64,000 bases of DNA from Culex pipiens pallens (GCF_016801865.2 NC_068938.1:111741953-111805952), one strand, 5' to 3'; counted from the first letter of the stretch, positions 24,206 through 36,627 are shown. Program-made: numbers and translations. The notes: generated by a model not told the origin, from the letters alone.

Positions 24206-25672
24206 GTTAGTTTGAAGCTGTATTTTCTCCACACTTAATCTTAGTTGCTTCTCTCAACAGTCCCTATGCTACAGCGCTGCCCCACAAACCCAGTGCCAGA
24301 GTGCAGAGACACTAAATCATTCAAAAACAACCCCATCGTTACCCGGTTTTAGGTCGACCCTGCTCGACAAACTCCCCCGAATCTTCCACACTCACCGAGA
24401 AAGACGATATTTTGTGTGGTTGGGAAAGAGTAATGATCTCCGATATTAGATTTCTCCGGGATGCCACTGCGTTCGATTCGATTCGGTTCAAGGGGCGATG
24501 AAGTCGAAAGGAAAAGTCTTCGCTTAGCTCGTTTCGCAAGATTTAGTTCCAAACGTCGCAAATGATGGCGCTATCGATTTTCTGCAAGTGCACAGCCGGA
24601 CGCTGGAAAAGTTTTCATTCCCCGATATCGGTTTAATGAGCACTAGGCCTCGGGACCGTAATTTGCAAATATTTTGGTCTGGTTCACGCCGGTAGATTCT
24701 CAAGATACCAACTTTGGTCCGCAAAATTTCGCCCGCTTGACTGCCAGCAGTGTAAAGAGTCAATATTTTCACGCGCCAAGGCCACCACCTCCACCATCCC
24801 GGATCGGATCGGAAAATTGTGCGTTGTCGACAGAAAATGCTGCTTTTCAACCCCCGTGGGCAAAATCCCTAGTCCCGGTTGAAAATCAATAAAGCAAACA
24901 ACGTTTTATGGGCGGACGCTTTGCACGCGGGCAAACAACGAACCCAAGGTTTTACCCCACTTGCCCGCACCTTCCATGGGTAGTCCGCAGCACTTAACAC
25001 CGCGGGAGGCCATCCTTTGGTCCTGGCGAAGGAGAATCGGGTTCACCGCACCACGATGAATAATGTTGATGCCGTTGGGCGAGCGCGGAATTACTTACGC
25101 CATGCGGGGGTTGGGAAATCGGTCGATCGAAAGCCGAGCCGGGCCACCTGTTCCCTAAGTGCGGTCTACCGATGAAGATTTTAGCGTGGGTTCTTGCTTG
25201 GTGGTGGCGGGTTGATGTCGATAGCGTAAACTTTTTGAATAAGGAATGAGCGGACGAAAACATGATACTTATTGAGGGCAAATTTTGTTTTTTCTTATAC
25301 CGATTATTTGTGTCTTAAATTTAGAAGCGAAGATCTTTTTGATGGTTAGTATTCTTATTCGCAATAGCTCTGTGTCTTAACCATCCAAGATGATCCAAAG
25401 GCATCAATGATCCATCTTAATATTTTTCACAATCATATGACCCAAATCTCACCCTCAATTCTCCCGGGAAATCTTCTACTTCCCCCATGAATGTCACACA
25501 ATTTATCCCTTTCAGCATCTTTAATACCCCATGATAAATACCCATCGCTGGTCAGCATCCCCCGTTGATCTCCCTCATCGCGGCGCGGAGGTAGGAAAAA
25601 TGGACCAGCTTTCGCCAGTGTAACGGATTGCCCTGCTCACGGTTCGCTACTCGTGGTAGTCGTTGTACTCAC
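24206..25672. other. Unique GC-richer intron-like sequence
   Basis: This stretch directly downstream, in gene orientation, of the DDR exon holds GC-balanced unique DNA with several short overlapping ORFs. No further discoidin, transmembrane or kinase exon could be recognised on the minus strand. It is taken as intron. Confidence 0.5.
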
Positions 25673-25852
25673 CCTTGCCGAAGCCGTGGATATCGATGCG
25701 AAAGTTATCGGCTCCCTTCTGGCCGTCGACCAGCTGGCCAAGCCCGCCGACCAGCCGGTCGCCCTCCTCCTCGCCGTCGTACGTGCGGTCCGACAGGTCA
25801 ACCTCCATGCCACGAATCACGCCCTTGGGGATGCTGTACGAGAGTAATCCTT
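25673..25852 (-). CDS. Ddr: Internal exon of discoidin domain receptor tyrosine kinase
   Basis: A single 180-bp exon on the minus strand. Its acceptor is CCCGTTACAG just above 25852 and its donor is GTGAGT (plus-strand ACTCAC at 25667-25672). Both boundaries are phase 1, so the exon is symmetric. It encodes GLLSYSIPKG, then LSDRTYDGEEEG, then VGGLGQLVDG, then DNFR and FGKG. This pattern matches animal DDR receptors, where GLLSY, the LNDSTYDG-type segment and GGLGQLADG mark the start of the discoidin-like domain just after the N-terminal discoidin (F5/8 type C) domain. DDRs are single-pass collagen-binding receptor tyrosine kinases, and this part is extracellular. The frame runs on to a stop at 25647 only by reading into the intron. 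No neighbouring exon was found, so this is a partial gene with very long introns. Identification is from remembered family motifs, not a search. Confidence 0.82.
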
Positions 25853-26417
25853 CTGTAACGGGAAAGAGAGAGGGAGAGAACGAAGATATTACACCGTGAA
25901 GAAGAGCGCGCAAGATAAGAAACTTTAATATGAAATAAATTATATTTTGCACTTTTTAATAAATCGAGTAGACTCCAGAGAGTGGCAGCAGCCAGCAGCA
26001 GGAGCGAAGGATGCAACTTTGGCATGCATGGGTTGGGACTTGGAAAGCAACACTTCATTAAATTTTATCAGTATGCTGCCCGATTTTATGCTGCTTCTTT
26101 TCGGGTGAGAACGGCAACAGCTCTTGAGAATGCTTTCTTGGCTGGCACTCACTTGGAAATGGAGGCTAGATGAAGCGGTGGCTTACAAGATTTTATGTGC
26201 TACTTTACGGTGGCGAACGGAATATTTCACTAACTTTGAGTGACTCGATAAAATTACAACAGAAGCACCTGTCAGAACAATGAAGCAAATTGATTTTAAA
26301 GGCAGATAAATCCAACAAATTAAGAGGACAATAAGAAAACTTTTCAATTATCAGTTGTTTCTTAAACTAAAGAGATAAAATAATTTGGTAAAATCTAATT
26401 AATTTAAAGTTGATAAC
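25853..26417. other. Intron upstream of the DDR exon
   Basis: The acceptor polypyrimidine tract lies immediately above 25852. The minus-strand sequence TCTCTCTTTCCCGTTACAG is a good insect acceptor. Beyond it the sequence is unique and then AT-rich, with no further exon recognised. Confidence 0.5.
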
Positions 26418-26733
26418 TTAATCCACTCATGGCTTTGGTATCCCCTACTCGTTACTAAAAATGGGCCACACAAAAGTATCGAAAAAAGCTGTTGTTTTAC
26501 AGAATCAACTAAATCCAAAAGATATAAAAAACCCAAGAGATCTGTCTTTCAAAAATGCATCTATATTATTAAAACGACGAAAACATGAGACAGTGTTGTC
26601 AGATCTTCAAACTTTTGGATTTGTTTGGAAGGGCTTTCAATTACTTATATAACGATTGGTTGGATGATGGATCCGGACATGGTTTCATACAGTTAAGTGA
26701 GATTTGGCTTAAAAAAAAATGCATAAATATCGC
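26418..26733 (+). mobile_element. Minisatellite-bearing element, degraded copy 4
   Basis: It starts near CTTAATCCACTCATGG and contains a single diverged 164-bp unit (GAGACAGTGTTGTCAGATCTT, AACGATTGGTTGGATGATGG, GGATCCGGACATGG, AAGTGAGAT). It then stops at 26733, where a TTAA-flanked element begins. The 3' terminus GTGAGGAAGGC is absent, so the copy is truncated. Confidence 0.65.
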
Positions 26734-27334
26734 TTAAGGTGAAACAGGACGCCAATTATTAGAAAACTTATGGTCAACTTAACGTAAAGACTTCCATCAT
26801 TGCCATGATTTTTCGTTCAAACATATAAATTTTGCGTCGCTATCAATATTTTGACAAAATTCCTTCTACAAGTTGTTTAGAATAGTGCCCTACACATGCT
26901 GATTCCTTTTGGTAACGATTATCCAATTCCTTGCAAAGTTATGGAAATTGTCATTAATCAATGATTGCCAACTAGGTCGTCAATGACTGTACCACAAAAT
27001 TATATAAATTTTGAAGCACAGTTGAATTAGATCAAACATTCTTTCAGTGGCTTCAAGAAGGCAACAACCGGCACATGCTGATTCCTTTTGGTGAAGAAAT
27101 TCGTTAAAATGAATTTAAAAAATAATATTTTATAGTGATGATCAATTTTCTTCGAAAATGATCCACGGCTTCACCTTAAATCAATTTCTGAACAGGACAG
27201 AAAGCTTGCTATCGACCTGTTCGGTATCTGCAAAAAAAAAAACGAACTTCGTAAGTTACGCTCTTTTCCTTAAAAGTGCTTCCAATAACTTGAGTCATGG
27301 TGTCAATATGGCGCTGCCTTCCGTTTCACCTTAA
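26734..27334. mobile_element. TTAA-flanked element(s) with GGTGAA(A/G)C ends
   Basis: TTAAGGTGAAAC at 26734-26745 and its exact complement GTTTCACCTTAA at 27323-27334 bracket the segment. An additional internal GGCTTCACCTTAA sits at 27167-27179. TTAA plus terminal GGTGAA suggests a piggyBac-type target, but this is inference. The internal end means either one element with a decayed centre or two abutting members of the family. There is no transposase ORF. Confidence 0.65.
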
Positions 27335-30242
27335 AATATTTAGACAGGGCCAAATGGTTTTTCTCTGAAGTGCAGTAAGCTCTTTGCACATATTTCATAG
27401 AATTTCTGGATTGTATGACAGTTCTTTTCATAAACCTCTAAGTGAAAAGGAGTTATGAAATGACAGCTGTCATGTTTTTTTCATATTTGTCAGGGTAATT
27501 CCATACACTTTTTCTTTGAAAATAAAGCATTTTCAAATTAACGTATCTGAAGTTTAAAGATACCTCTGAGATTTTGTCAGCGTTTGTGGAACCAATTTCG
27601 AATGCAACCTGGTGCTTAAATGTGACCTGCACATGTTTGAGATATTTAAATTCTCGTACTTAACAATGGCTGTAACTTTTTAAATCCACAACAGTTTTCT
27701 ATAAAACTTTACGTTCAAACACATATGTTTGAGGGTTTACTTTCTCTTAATTTGGCCATAGAATGTGTGCACGATAAAATGTTGGTGTCTTTAACAAAAT
27801 ACCTACCTAATCGTAAACCACACAAATTTTCACCCAAACCAAAAGCTACTCTTTTTCATTTGCAACAACTATTCTCAAGACACCAAAGCCACGCCATCAA
27901 TTTTCGGTAACTATTTATATTTTCCACTTAATGTTGCGATCTAGACCACTGTGCAATGACAGCTGTCAAAACACCGAAGAAGTCACTAACATAATAAACA
28001 TTGAGTTCGTTGAGTTGCTTTATTGGACCAAATCACACTTAAACGTGAGTGGTTGACAAAGGTTCTACAAATTTGTAGTACACACAAAAAAGAAATTCCG
28101 GATTTAAACAACATTTAAATTTAAATGCACTTTGATGTAAATTTACAACAAATTACACGTGAAAACATGATTTTTCGTGTGATTCAACCGTTTACGTCGA
28201 ATCTCGAGTTTACATTAACCGAGTTTACATGTGATTAATATTTGTCCGTGTAGTTTTAGTTTGCTTACATATTCCATATGAGCAATTCTTTACAAAACCG
28301 GTCGATTCTGTGTATTTTTAATTTTTATACTTTCTGATGTGGCTCAAACTTCACGAAGACATTCCCTATTACCATAGAAGCTATTTCACCCACACAAGGC
28401 TCCATACAATTTTGACAGCTTTCTGTACAAGAATGGTACTTAAATATTCGGAAAACTTTATCTTTTGAAAAGATTTTCTGATCGGTTTGGTGTCTTTAGC
28501 AAAGTTGTAGGTATTGATGAGGGCTATTTAGAAAGAATGGTAATCGGAAAGAATTGCAATTTTTTTTTAATTTACACTGAATCAGATTTTTTTTAAATTA
28601 ACTGATGTATTTAAAGCTACACAAAACCGCAAATTTTGAACCATAGAAAAGCTCGGAAAAAAAATTTACCTCTGACTTATGAATTAAAAAATTTTTTTTT
28701 GTTTTAAAAATAGAAATATTACTCGCACATCGATTTCTACTAGAAATCGATACCATTTTCAATTATTGTTTAAAAAAATGCTTAGAGGCAAAGTCTGATA
28801 CACTACAAAAATATTTCATACAGTGGACTCTCACGTTGTAATTATAAAAGAAACCGTCGAGAGCGGGAAGTATCAAATTATAGAACGATACATCAAAGCA
28901 TGCTTCTTGAAGGGACTAAATAATTGAATCACAGTAGGAGCAATATTGATATCGAGAAGATCGACTGTACTTATTTTCACATAGTATAGAGAAAATGTTA
29001 GTAAGAACACAGTTAAAAATTTGTGTGAATTTGGGAGCTGTAATTTTGGAAGTTTGAATATTACCTCTTTTATGAAGTAATTTTACCTCAATTTAGACTG
29101 AAAAAGCGTCATTACACCAGAATAGTGGTAAAATTACCCATTTTCAGAGGTAAAATTACACATTTTTTCTGACATAAAAGATGTACCCCTTCCCAGATGT
29201 AATATTACCATGATTTTTTTTCTGTGAACCACACAAAGATGACTCCATAAAACTGACTTTTTTAAAACATTGTCAAAGTCACATAAACCAAGTCACACTT
29301 CCAACTTAAGACATTTCTGCAATTTGTAGAGTTCTTTTTTCCAAATGCTTTTTAAAGGTCAAAAATTGGTTGAATAAATGATTAATGGCGAATTGGGTGG
29401 GGTTGGGCTGGGTGATGAATAGAGAGAATGCGTAACGTGATTTTCGAATGATCCCACTTTGTTTACATCTACAAAGTAGGAGGCTGTTCAAGCACAAGCA
29501 TGACTTTTTTCTTACTGGTAAACGAGCTGTTTTACAAACAGTAGTATGTGTTTTATTTTTTCTAGTTTTTTACATTTTTGCTGGAAAATTGTGCGTGTTT
29601 TTAAGTTTCGATCGGTTAGAAGAGGTTTTTCTTTTCTACTGGTGACAAAGAACTGCGGCGAGAGTGTAATTCTGTGATGTTGCAGATAAATTCCCTGGCT
29701 GATTTTGGAATCTTCTTGGTCCAGCGAAAAAAACATCGCTGATTCTAGCGAAACTGATCCAACAAACAGAGAAGATTTTCACGAAACCAGTAGGTTTTTA
29801 ATCGGAATCAAACAATAAAGACAGCTTCTGTATAAATACAACCGCATTGACACCCTAAAAAACTTCCATTCATAATTATAAAAAATGACGATCTCTTCGT
29901 CAACTTTCTTAAGATTTCTTGACTTCAATTTCTGATTCTAAAAGCCACACATTTTTTATTCTTGCAAAAAAACCATTTTTAATGATCGATAACAATACTC
30001 TCTACTTTTGGCGAACAGTAAATTGGTTCCACTTTGACAGTTCAAAATTGAGGTTGTTTTGCGAACCACTATTCAGCACCCAGGGGTTGGGTTGTAAAAG
30101 ATTAGGAACGAGGTCCGTAAGCAGTCAAACTTTACTTTGAATGAATTTGTGCTCATTCACTACGTCACGGTTTTCTTTTTGTATTGAAATAGTTCAACGC
30201 ATTGAGTGAGTTGTTGATGATGACAAGAGACCATTTCATATT
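27335..30242. other. AT-rich non-coding stretch with repeat fragments
   Basis: No gene was found. Fragments of dispersed repeats are visible. GGTTTGGTGTCTTTAGCAAAG near 28477 recurs in diverged form near 33910. GTCTGATACACTACAAAAAT near 28793 recurs near 20715. Repeated GGTAAAATTAC-type words at 29100-29215 resemble part of a MITE. The ORFs here are short and without domains. Confidence 0.45.
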
Positions 30243-30483
30243 AAGGCTCTGGAAGGAATCATCCCCAACCGGCCATTTGGCGGCCATGTTTGTTTAAGAA
30301 AAACATTCAAATCTTGATTCAGAATGTTTCAATCAAAAAATGGGTTTCTTTGTGTTGTTTATAGAAGCATTTTACATATATTGATTATTATTTTATTTCA
30401 ATTTACTTTTTCTGGATCTTGAATTCAGAACCATCATTGACAGTCATTGGCCCAAAAGTGAAGGACACCATCTACCACCTTAA
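30243..30483 (-). repeat. Dispersed repeat, copy 2
   Basis: Reverse-orientation copy of 4150-4393. Plus-strand words CGGCCATTTGGCGGCCATG, CATCATTGACAGTCATTGG and CACCATCTACCACC match it in reverse order. It has no coding potential. Confidence 0.75.
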
Positions 30484-31230
30484 TCGGTATTTTTGTAATA
30501 TCACCTAAAAATGTGTAAAAATGTGAATCTGATGATCTGATTTACCAGAAACTGGTGAAAATTCATCATTTTCTGATGTAATGTTCAAATAATGTAATAT
30601 TATGAAAATTTATCATTTTTTGATGCAATATTCCGCAGTTTTTTGCCTCAAAATCTGTCACCATTGCCTGATGAATATTGTGGAATCATTTCGTCGCCAT
30701 CGTGCTAACTTGTCGTACGTGCATTTTGGGCCAAACTGAGTTAAGAACGCAATTTTGTGCAGCTCACAATGCCTCACCTTTTGACCTTCACAGATCCCCA
30801 AAATTCGATTACAATCCTGAGATATTCAACAAAAACCGAAAAAACTCCGTGCATTTTTGTCACTTTACATATGAAAGTAGTTTCAATCTTGTCGTGCTAT
30901 CTTGTCACTCCATGAAAATTGATGTAAGTGCGACAAAAGGCCAAAGGGATTCCATGCAAGGAAAGTCAGGATGCGTTTGTCGCACGTACAAGCTAGACTA
31001 CCGTAAACATTTGTAATTATAACTCGGGACTCCAGCAACCAACTTCAATCAAACTTTGGGACAATGCACAGAATGGTGAGCCAAACAAAACGTGTTTGTT
31101 ATTGTTTACATTGCGTGCTCTCGTTTTTGAATATTCAAGGTCAAACATTAAAACGCGTTTTTCTCGGAACGTCAAAATGGCGGGTGTGACAAGATAGCAC
31201 GACGACGTCGATTTTTTTTCTGTGTAGCAC
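30484..31230. repeat. Repeat-derived stretch with GTGCTATCTTGTCAC motifs
   Basis: Variants of CGTGCTATCTTGTCAC occur near 30701 (ATCGTGCTAACTTGTCG), 30893 and, reversed, 31185 (GTGACAAGATAGCACGACG). The arrangement looks like ends of one or more MITEs, and the boundary near TTTTTTTCTGTGTAG (31213-31228) is typical of such ends. It is not resolved further. Confidence 0.45.
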
Positions 31231-32860
31231 CGAGGGTTCCCCGAAATTGTACCACCCTATTGTAGCGTAGCGAAGTTATGCCGAACTGAAATGGTACATC
31301 TGTGTTAAACATTTGTACAAATTTTGCTGTGGCACAGAGTCGCACCAAACCACCAACTAGTCGCCACACGAGAGACATGCAAATTAAACATGAAATCAAA
31401 TCGCATTCCGCGGACTTGTGCACGCAATGACAATTTGATTTGTCTGGCAAACCTCTCTCTCGGGGGGGACTCTTTGCGGGGCAGGTGTGTTCTGTGGATT
31501 TGCGGTAAATATGGGTTTGTTGTTGTCCAAATTATGCTGCTTAGCGGAGGGGTGTCTAGTTATGAAATTTGACACTTTTCACCGGGGTCGAAAGCACCTG
31601 TTTTGACTCGTTGGTACAAATTAAGATTTCACGTGAAAGCGTGATTTCGTGATGTCGGTTCAGGGTTTTTTTTAAACGAGCCGATTTGCGTTTGTTTGCA
31701 GCACGAAATTCGACATTTAACCATGATGGCTGCCCAAAATGGCGCCCAGTTAAAAATCATCCGTCGCTGGTATGACGGTCGTAAATTCCGCTTTTTGCAA
31801 ATTTTGTAAAATTGGCTCGGATTTCCAACCCTTCCGCGTCCGGAATAAATCGACTGTTGAGCGATTTGGGGACAGGAAAAATATGTTTTGACTGTCGGGC
31901 CGCGTGCCGACCCGGGCGTGTGTAATTTGTTTAATGCAATTTTAAATAAATTATCGGCCATTTTGATAAATAATCTCGCGCTGCCAGTCGAACGGAACGA
32001 AGCGCCGATCAAACCGGATGCGTCCCGGGTGTGGGACTCCAGACGGCTGACCCACCAGGTCGTGTCCCGCGCTGTCTACGACGGTGTCAGAGCGCTTCCG
32101 ATAGATGGATGGCCGGATAGATAGAGCCATGATGTGCAATTTATAACCCCTTTTTTGTGAGTGAGCCAGCTAAGGTCGGAGAAGGGGGCGCTTTTTTCCA
32201 CAGGAGCTTCTTTTGCCGCCGCGCATGATTCATGGCCGGGCCTGCCCACAGCTGGGACTTCTCGCGGCAGTCGGCGCGGGCCTAATGTTTCATTCAGAAT
32301 GACTGACGCGGTGGCGGCGATGTTCGACACTTGGCGGCCGAGAAAACAGACACCAATCGAGAAAAGAGGAGCAGAAAAAAATTAATAACGATGTAATATA
32401 AACACCATACGGTTCCACGACACGGAGGGAAAAAATCGAGCATTTTTTTATAACGATATCGCTGGTGGAGCTCTATTTTGGTTGACTGCATGGCCTGCTC
32501 CCCCTTTCGGTGCTTTTGAGCTGGAGTGGAATCTGTCTAAATAGCTTGAAACTTGGGCAAACACAGATTACGAGAATGTTACAACATATTTAGTGTTATG
32601 TTGGGCTGATGATCGGATCGTTACCAGCTGTGTGTGTGTGGTGGAGCAGGAGAGCACAAACAGATTGGTTCTTTGATGGGAATATTTGTCTGATTTGAAA
32701 AAAGAAGTGATGGGAAACAAAGGTTACTGAAATTGGTTTGGAGCTCTTAAAAGTTCCACAACTCTGAAAATGCATTAGTACAAAATTTAACAAAAACCCT
32801 CCACGGGCTCTTCTCGTACCAAGGTTTTTTTTAAGGTTAAATTTTATTTAAGGTTCATGT
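31231..32860. other. Unique GC-richer stretch, no gene seen
   Basis: It includes a GC-rich core (31880-32340) with overlapping ORFs on both strands but no domain, and no paired splice signals I would defend. It could contain conserved regulatory DNA of the surrounding intron. This is not testable from one sequence. Confidence 0.45.
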
Positions 32861-32869
32861 TTGGTCCAC

Positions 32870-33345
32870 TTTGTAAGCAGATGATCATGGGTTCGATTCC
32901 CATCTACTCCAACCTTCCATTCGATTATGAAGTAATACGTCGGTCCCGGCCCTGGCTGTTGTTAGGCCGTTAAGTCATTCCAGGTGTGGGAGTCGTCTCC
33001 ATGCCATAAGTACAAACAACACACCAAACCAAGCCTGCTCCGGCGGAATCGCTGGCGGCGGTGGGGCTCGCAATCCAAAGGTCGTCAGTTCAAACCCTGG
33101 AGTGGAAGGTTGCTTGAAGTAGAAAGAGGCTTAGGTGCTCTCCCCATTCAAGCCTATGAACTCCTACACTGAAATAAAAAAAGAGTACCAAATTCCTAAA
33201 TTCTAGGATTTTTTGCTCCTTTCCTTATTTAGCAATTGGGTTTTTTGGATTACTCAATAAGTAAAGGAGGCAAAATTCCAAGAATTTAGGAATTTGGTAC
33301 TTTTTTTTTATTTCAGTGTAGGTTCGAGTCGTTAAAGTGGATGAT
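32870..33345 (+). mobile_element. tRNA-derived SINE, 5'-truncated, with nested MITE
   Basis: GGGTTCGATTCCCATCTACTCC near 32888 is the T arm and 3' acceptor of a tRNA-like head closely resembling that at 55228-55302. A second tRNA-like segment follows at about 33050-33105 (GGGCTCGCAATCCAAAGG, then CAGTTCAAACCCTGG). The body between contains GTGTGGGAGTCGTCTCC. I associate this body with common culicine SINEs, from memory only. The body is interrupted by a hairpin MITE at 33165-33320 and resumes with GGTTCGAGTCG. Confidence 0.65.
33165..33320. mobile_element. 156-bp hairpin MITE
   Basis: TACACTGAAATAAAAAA at 33165 mirrors TTTTTTATTTCAGTGTA ending at 33320. Inside, GAGTACCAAATTCCTAAATTC pairs with its complement. 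The outer TA is probably the duplicated target. It is inserted in the SINE at 32870-33345 and is therefore younger than it. Confidence 0.82.
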
Positions 33346-33528
33346 TTGATTTTTGATTTTTTCATATGTTTGTTAAACATATCAACTTCGAAACTAATTT
33401 TATTCAAATTTTCTACTATTTTTACAATAATAGTTTAAAAAGATTTACTGCACCTTAAAATAATTTCAGTTTATCAATATTTGATCTGCTCCGTACAATT
33501 TTGCGTGCTTTTCTAAAGTACTGTCATC

Positions 33529-33678
33529 TACACGGAAAAAAACTCAATTCTCAAAATCGTGAGCGAGAACCACGAAGGAATTTATTCACGTTTATAGTGC
33601 AAATGCACCATACTCATGAATAAATTCCTTCGTGGTTCTCACACTCGTGAACTGAATTGATTTTTTTTTCTGTGTGGG
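33529..33678. mobile_element. 150-bp hairpin MITE
   Basis: The arms CACGGAAAAAAACTCAATTC and GAGAACCACGAAGGAATTTA (left) pair with TAAATTCCTTCGTGGTTCTC and the CTGTGTGG end (right). The arms are about 62 bp with a few mismatches, and the loop is about 25 bp. It is non-coding. Confidence 0.8.
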
Positions 33679-33993
33679 TGAATTTGGACAGCTGTTTTAG
33701 CCAGGTTCTTGCACTATGTTTTGATATTTTTAATTGATTTCGGTTAGAATAGATAAAGATCAACTAAATTTGTGCATCGATTTCCTAATTTGAAGCTTTT
33801 GAATGCTTTAAAAACTGCTGCCCCTTTTCAGACTGTAGTCCTGATTCGCCCCAGTTGACAGTATGTGAATATTTCACAACTGTATTTTTAGTAGGGATTT
33901 ACCGATTGATTTGGTGTCTTGGGCAAAGTTGTAGGTTATGATTTAAACTTTTCAGAAAAGAATAGGTACAGGTCCAGACTCGATTATCCGAGA

Positions 33994-34469
33994 CCAACGA
34001 GAAAGTATAGGAAATATAAATCTTGAAACTCTGAACATGAACGAAAAATCAAAGTCGCTCGATTCGGGGTTCGATCCCCCGTCCTTTGGATTGGTAAGCA
34101 AAAATGCTAACCACTATGCCTTCGCGACTTGGTGAGCTATGACTGGAATTAGGAATACTGTTACTATCAACTATATACGCGCTGGGTCCTTGTCCATTTG
34201 ATAAGGGTTCGGAAGTTCTAAATAACGTTTGAATCCGATTGGTCCAAACGTTCTTCAGGGCGGGGCTTGTCGATAAAGCTGAAGTACCTCGCGCTCGGCT
34301 AGCCAGCGTAGAAATGGGTCACCGATGCTCGGCAGAGCTAACACCTTCCAAATGCCTATGCGAGTTATTTGCATGTATAGAATGTAGATCTAAAAATACA
34401 TGGAAACAACTCAATTTGTAAGAAGCGGCCGCGTGGTCCCGTTTGGTTGGTTGCACACACACACACACA
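33994..34469 (+). mobile_element. Composite SINE copy ending in (CA)n, 5'-truncated
   Basis: It matches 55303-55792 almost throughout, from CCAACGAGAAAGTATAGG to the terminal GGTTGG-TTG-(CA)n, but lacks the plus-strand tRNA head. A minus-strand tRNA-like domain lies at about 34047-34131. Here the acceptor AGTCGC pairs with GCGACT, the A box contains AGTGG and the T arm is GGGG-ATCGAAC-CCCC, all better preserved than in the other copy. No target duplication was found, consistent with 5' truncation or rearrangement. Confidence 0.75.
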
Positions 34470-34633
34470 TGTTTAGATTTTGCTATTTTAAAATACTGTC
34501 CAACGAAAAGCAACTCTCAAAAAAGAAAAAAATCGATAAGCTGAAAAAAGTTCTTTCAATTTTATTTTACTTTGTTGATCTGCTGGTTGCTGATGTAGAG
34601 CCGCTTAAAATTTGAATTCTATGTAAAAACGAT

Positions 34634-35445
34634 ACTTAATCCACCCTTAGTTGGTTGGTGCCTTCCTCTCATTCAAAGGGTAATGCTATCGAAAATAGAC
34701 ACGCTCGTGGGAAGGTCTTTAAATTACCTATCCAAAGATAGGTCGCATGATATATTTGGAATACGTTTTCATCTAAATATCTGAGAACTAGCCTCCAAAA
34801 AGTGTATAAATAACTCTTAAGTGCTTATAACTTTTGATAGGGTTGTCAGATCTTCAATGTTTTGGACGCGTTGGAAAGGTCTTTTGATTACCTGTTCAAC
34901 GACGGGTTGCATGATAGATCAGGACAACGTTTTCATCGTGATATCTGAGATCCGGCTTCCAAAAAGTGCATAAATAACACTTAATTGCTAATAACTTTTG
35001 ATAGGGTTGTCAGATCTTCAATGTATTGGTCGCGTTGGAAAGGTCTTTTAAATACCTTTCTAAAATTGTATAGCATGCTGGGGTTTCTTACAAAAACCAC
35101 CCTTTTTACAATCTTCCGGACTTTAGTCAAAATCGTTTTTTTAGCATAACTTTTGAAGTACTTTACTAAACTTCATAATTTTCAATAGGGACTTATGGGA
35201 CCCCAAGACGAATCGAATGAGACCAAAACAGTCCAAATCGGTTAAGCCAGTGCTGAGATAATCGAGTGCATATTTTTTGGTGCACAGACCCACATCCCTA
35301 CACACACACACACACACAGACATTTGCTCAGATTCAGATTCTGAGTCGATAGGTATACATGAAGGTGGGTCTAGGAGGTCTAGTTGAGAAGTTCAGTTTT
35401 CGAGTGATTTTATAGCCTTTCCTCAGTAAGGTGAGGAAGGCAAAA
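34634..35445 (+). mobile_element. Minisatellite-bearing element, copy 3
   Basis: The start ACTTAATCCACCC and the GCCTTCCTCTC word match the 5' end of 1988-3875, and GTGAGGAAGGCAAAAC matches its 3' end. It contains about two diverged 164-bp units (GGGTTGTCAGATCTTCAATG at about 34842 and 35003) and the CA-rich tail with TCTGAGTCGATAGGTATAC. There is no gene. This is an older copy judging by divergence. Confidence 0.75.
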
Positions 35446-36029
35446 CAGTTTTTCGCAGTGGCATCCCTGATAATTTACCTCGCTATATCTTGAAATCTAA
35501 TAGTTCGATTTACAATATTAATAAATGAATTTTTGATCAAATTTTCAGCTCTTTTCAGTTAGAATAATGTTTGAATTAAATAGTAAAGAAGATTTAAAAA
35601 AATGCTTAAACATTTGTTTGCGAATTTCTCGAATGCGAATGCGAAACATTTTGCTCAAGTCTTGCCATGACATGAACAACGAGTCATGAAAACATGAATA
35701 TCGCGATTTTTTGGTCATGAATTTTTGAACAATGACTGAGTATGATTTTTAAGCAGCATGAAGTTTATTCATATTTATGAGTGTAATCACAATCGGCCAT
35801 GCCAAAACATGAGATTATATTCACGACTACTGGAAAATCATACACTGTTCATGCTTCAAAAATTAGTGAAGTCCAAGACTTCCGGATTTTTTTTCCGTGT
35901 ACAACTGTAGAAACGTACCGCTGGGCACAAGTTTCAACATTGATGATATTTGATTTTTTTAAGTTATTGTAAAGATAGATGATCTAGAAGGTTATTGAAA
36001 CCACCAAATGTTTGATGCCCTTATCATAA

Positions 36030-36470
36030 TAATATTTTTGCAATTCCGTCGTGAAACTACTTACTTTTCCTGTCATTCTTGAACGACGAAATAGCCTACT
36101 TTTCTGTACCAAAAATAACAGAATCGAATAGCAACACTTTTCAAAATAAATGCTGAAAAGTTCAACTTTTCGGCACTGAAATGAGTGCTGTAAAGTTGAA
36201 CTTTTCAGCACTTGTTTCGAAAAGTAACACTATTCAACATTGTTTTGATTTAAACGATTTATTGACAAATACATGAAAATTTGACTTAAAATTTCACTCC
36301 GAAAATCACCCGGAATTGCAAAAAATGTTGTATGGAACTCGTTGCAAAACTTGATTTTTTCAGCACTCGTCGTATTTATCCAACTCGGTGAACCTCGTTG
36401 GATAAATGTACAACTCGTGCTGAAAAAATCCTCTTTTTGCAACTTGTCGCATAAACTACTATTAGTTCTC
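36030..36470 (+). repeat. Dispersed repeat related to 4440-5560
   Basis: It shares GAAACTACTTACTT, GAAATAGCCTACTTTTCT, TGAAAAGTTCAACTTTTC, CAGCACTCGTCGTATTTATCC and CGTTGGATAAATGTAC in the same order as 4790-5005. The class is unknown. The frames within are short and not conserved between copies. Confidence 0.65.
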
Positions 36471-36627
36471 TGATTACTTTGCAATACGTCGTAACAGCCA
36501 TCAAGACTTCCGACAATTTTTTTGAATTTTTATCTCAAAAACAAATCGAATTTTCATTGTTTTCAGTGAAAAATCATTTGAAGTTTCATAACTCGTAAAT
36601 TGTACTAGAATTGATCGAAAAGCTGCT

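Noticed and set aside
24994..25281. Candidate additional DDR exon on the minus strand
   Set aside because: The frame does not resemble the expected discoidin-like continuation (no Trp/Gly pattern) and lacks matching splice signals.
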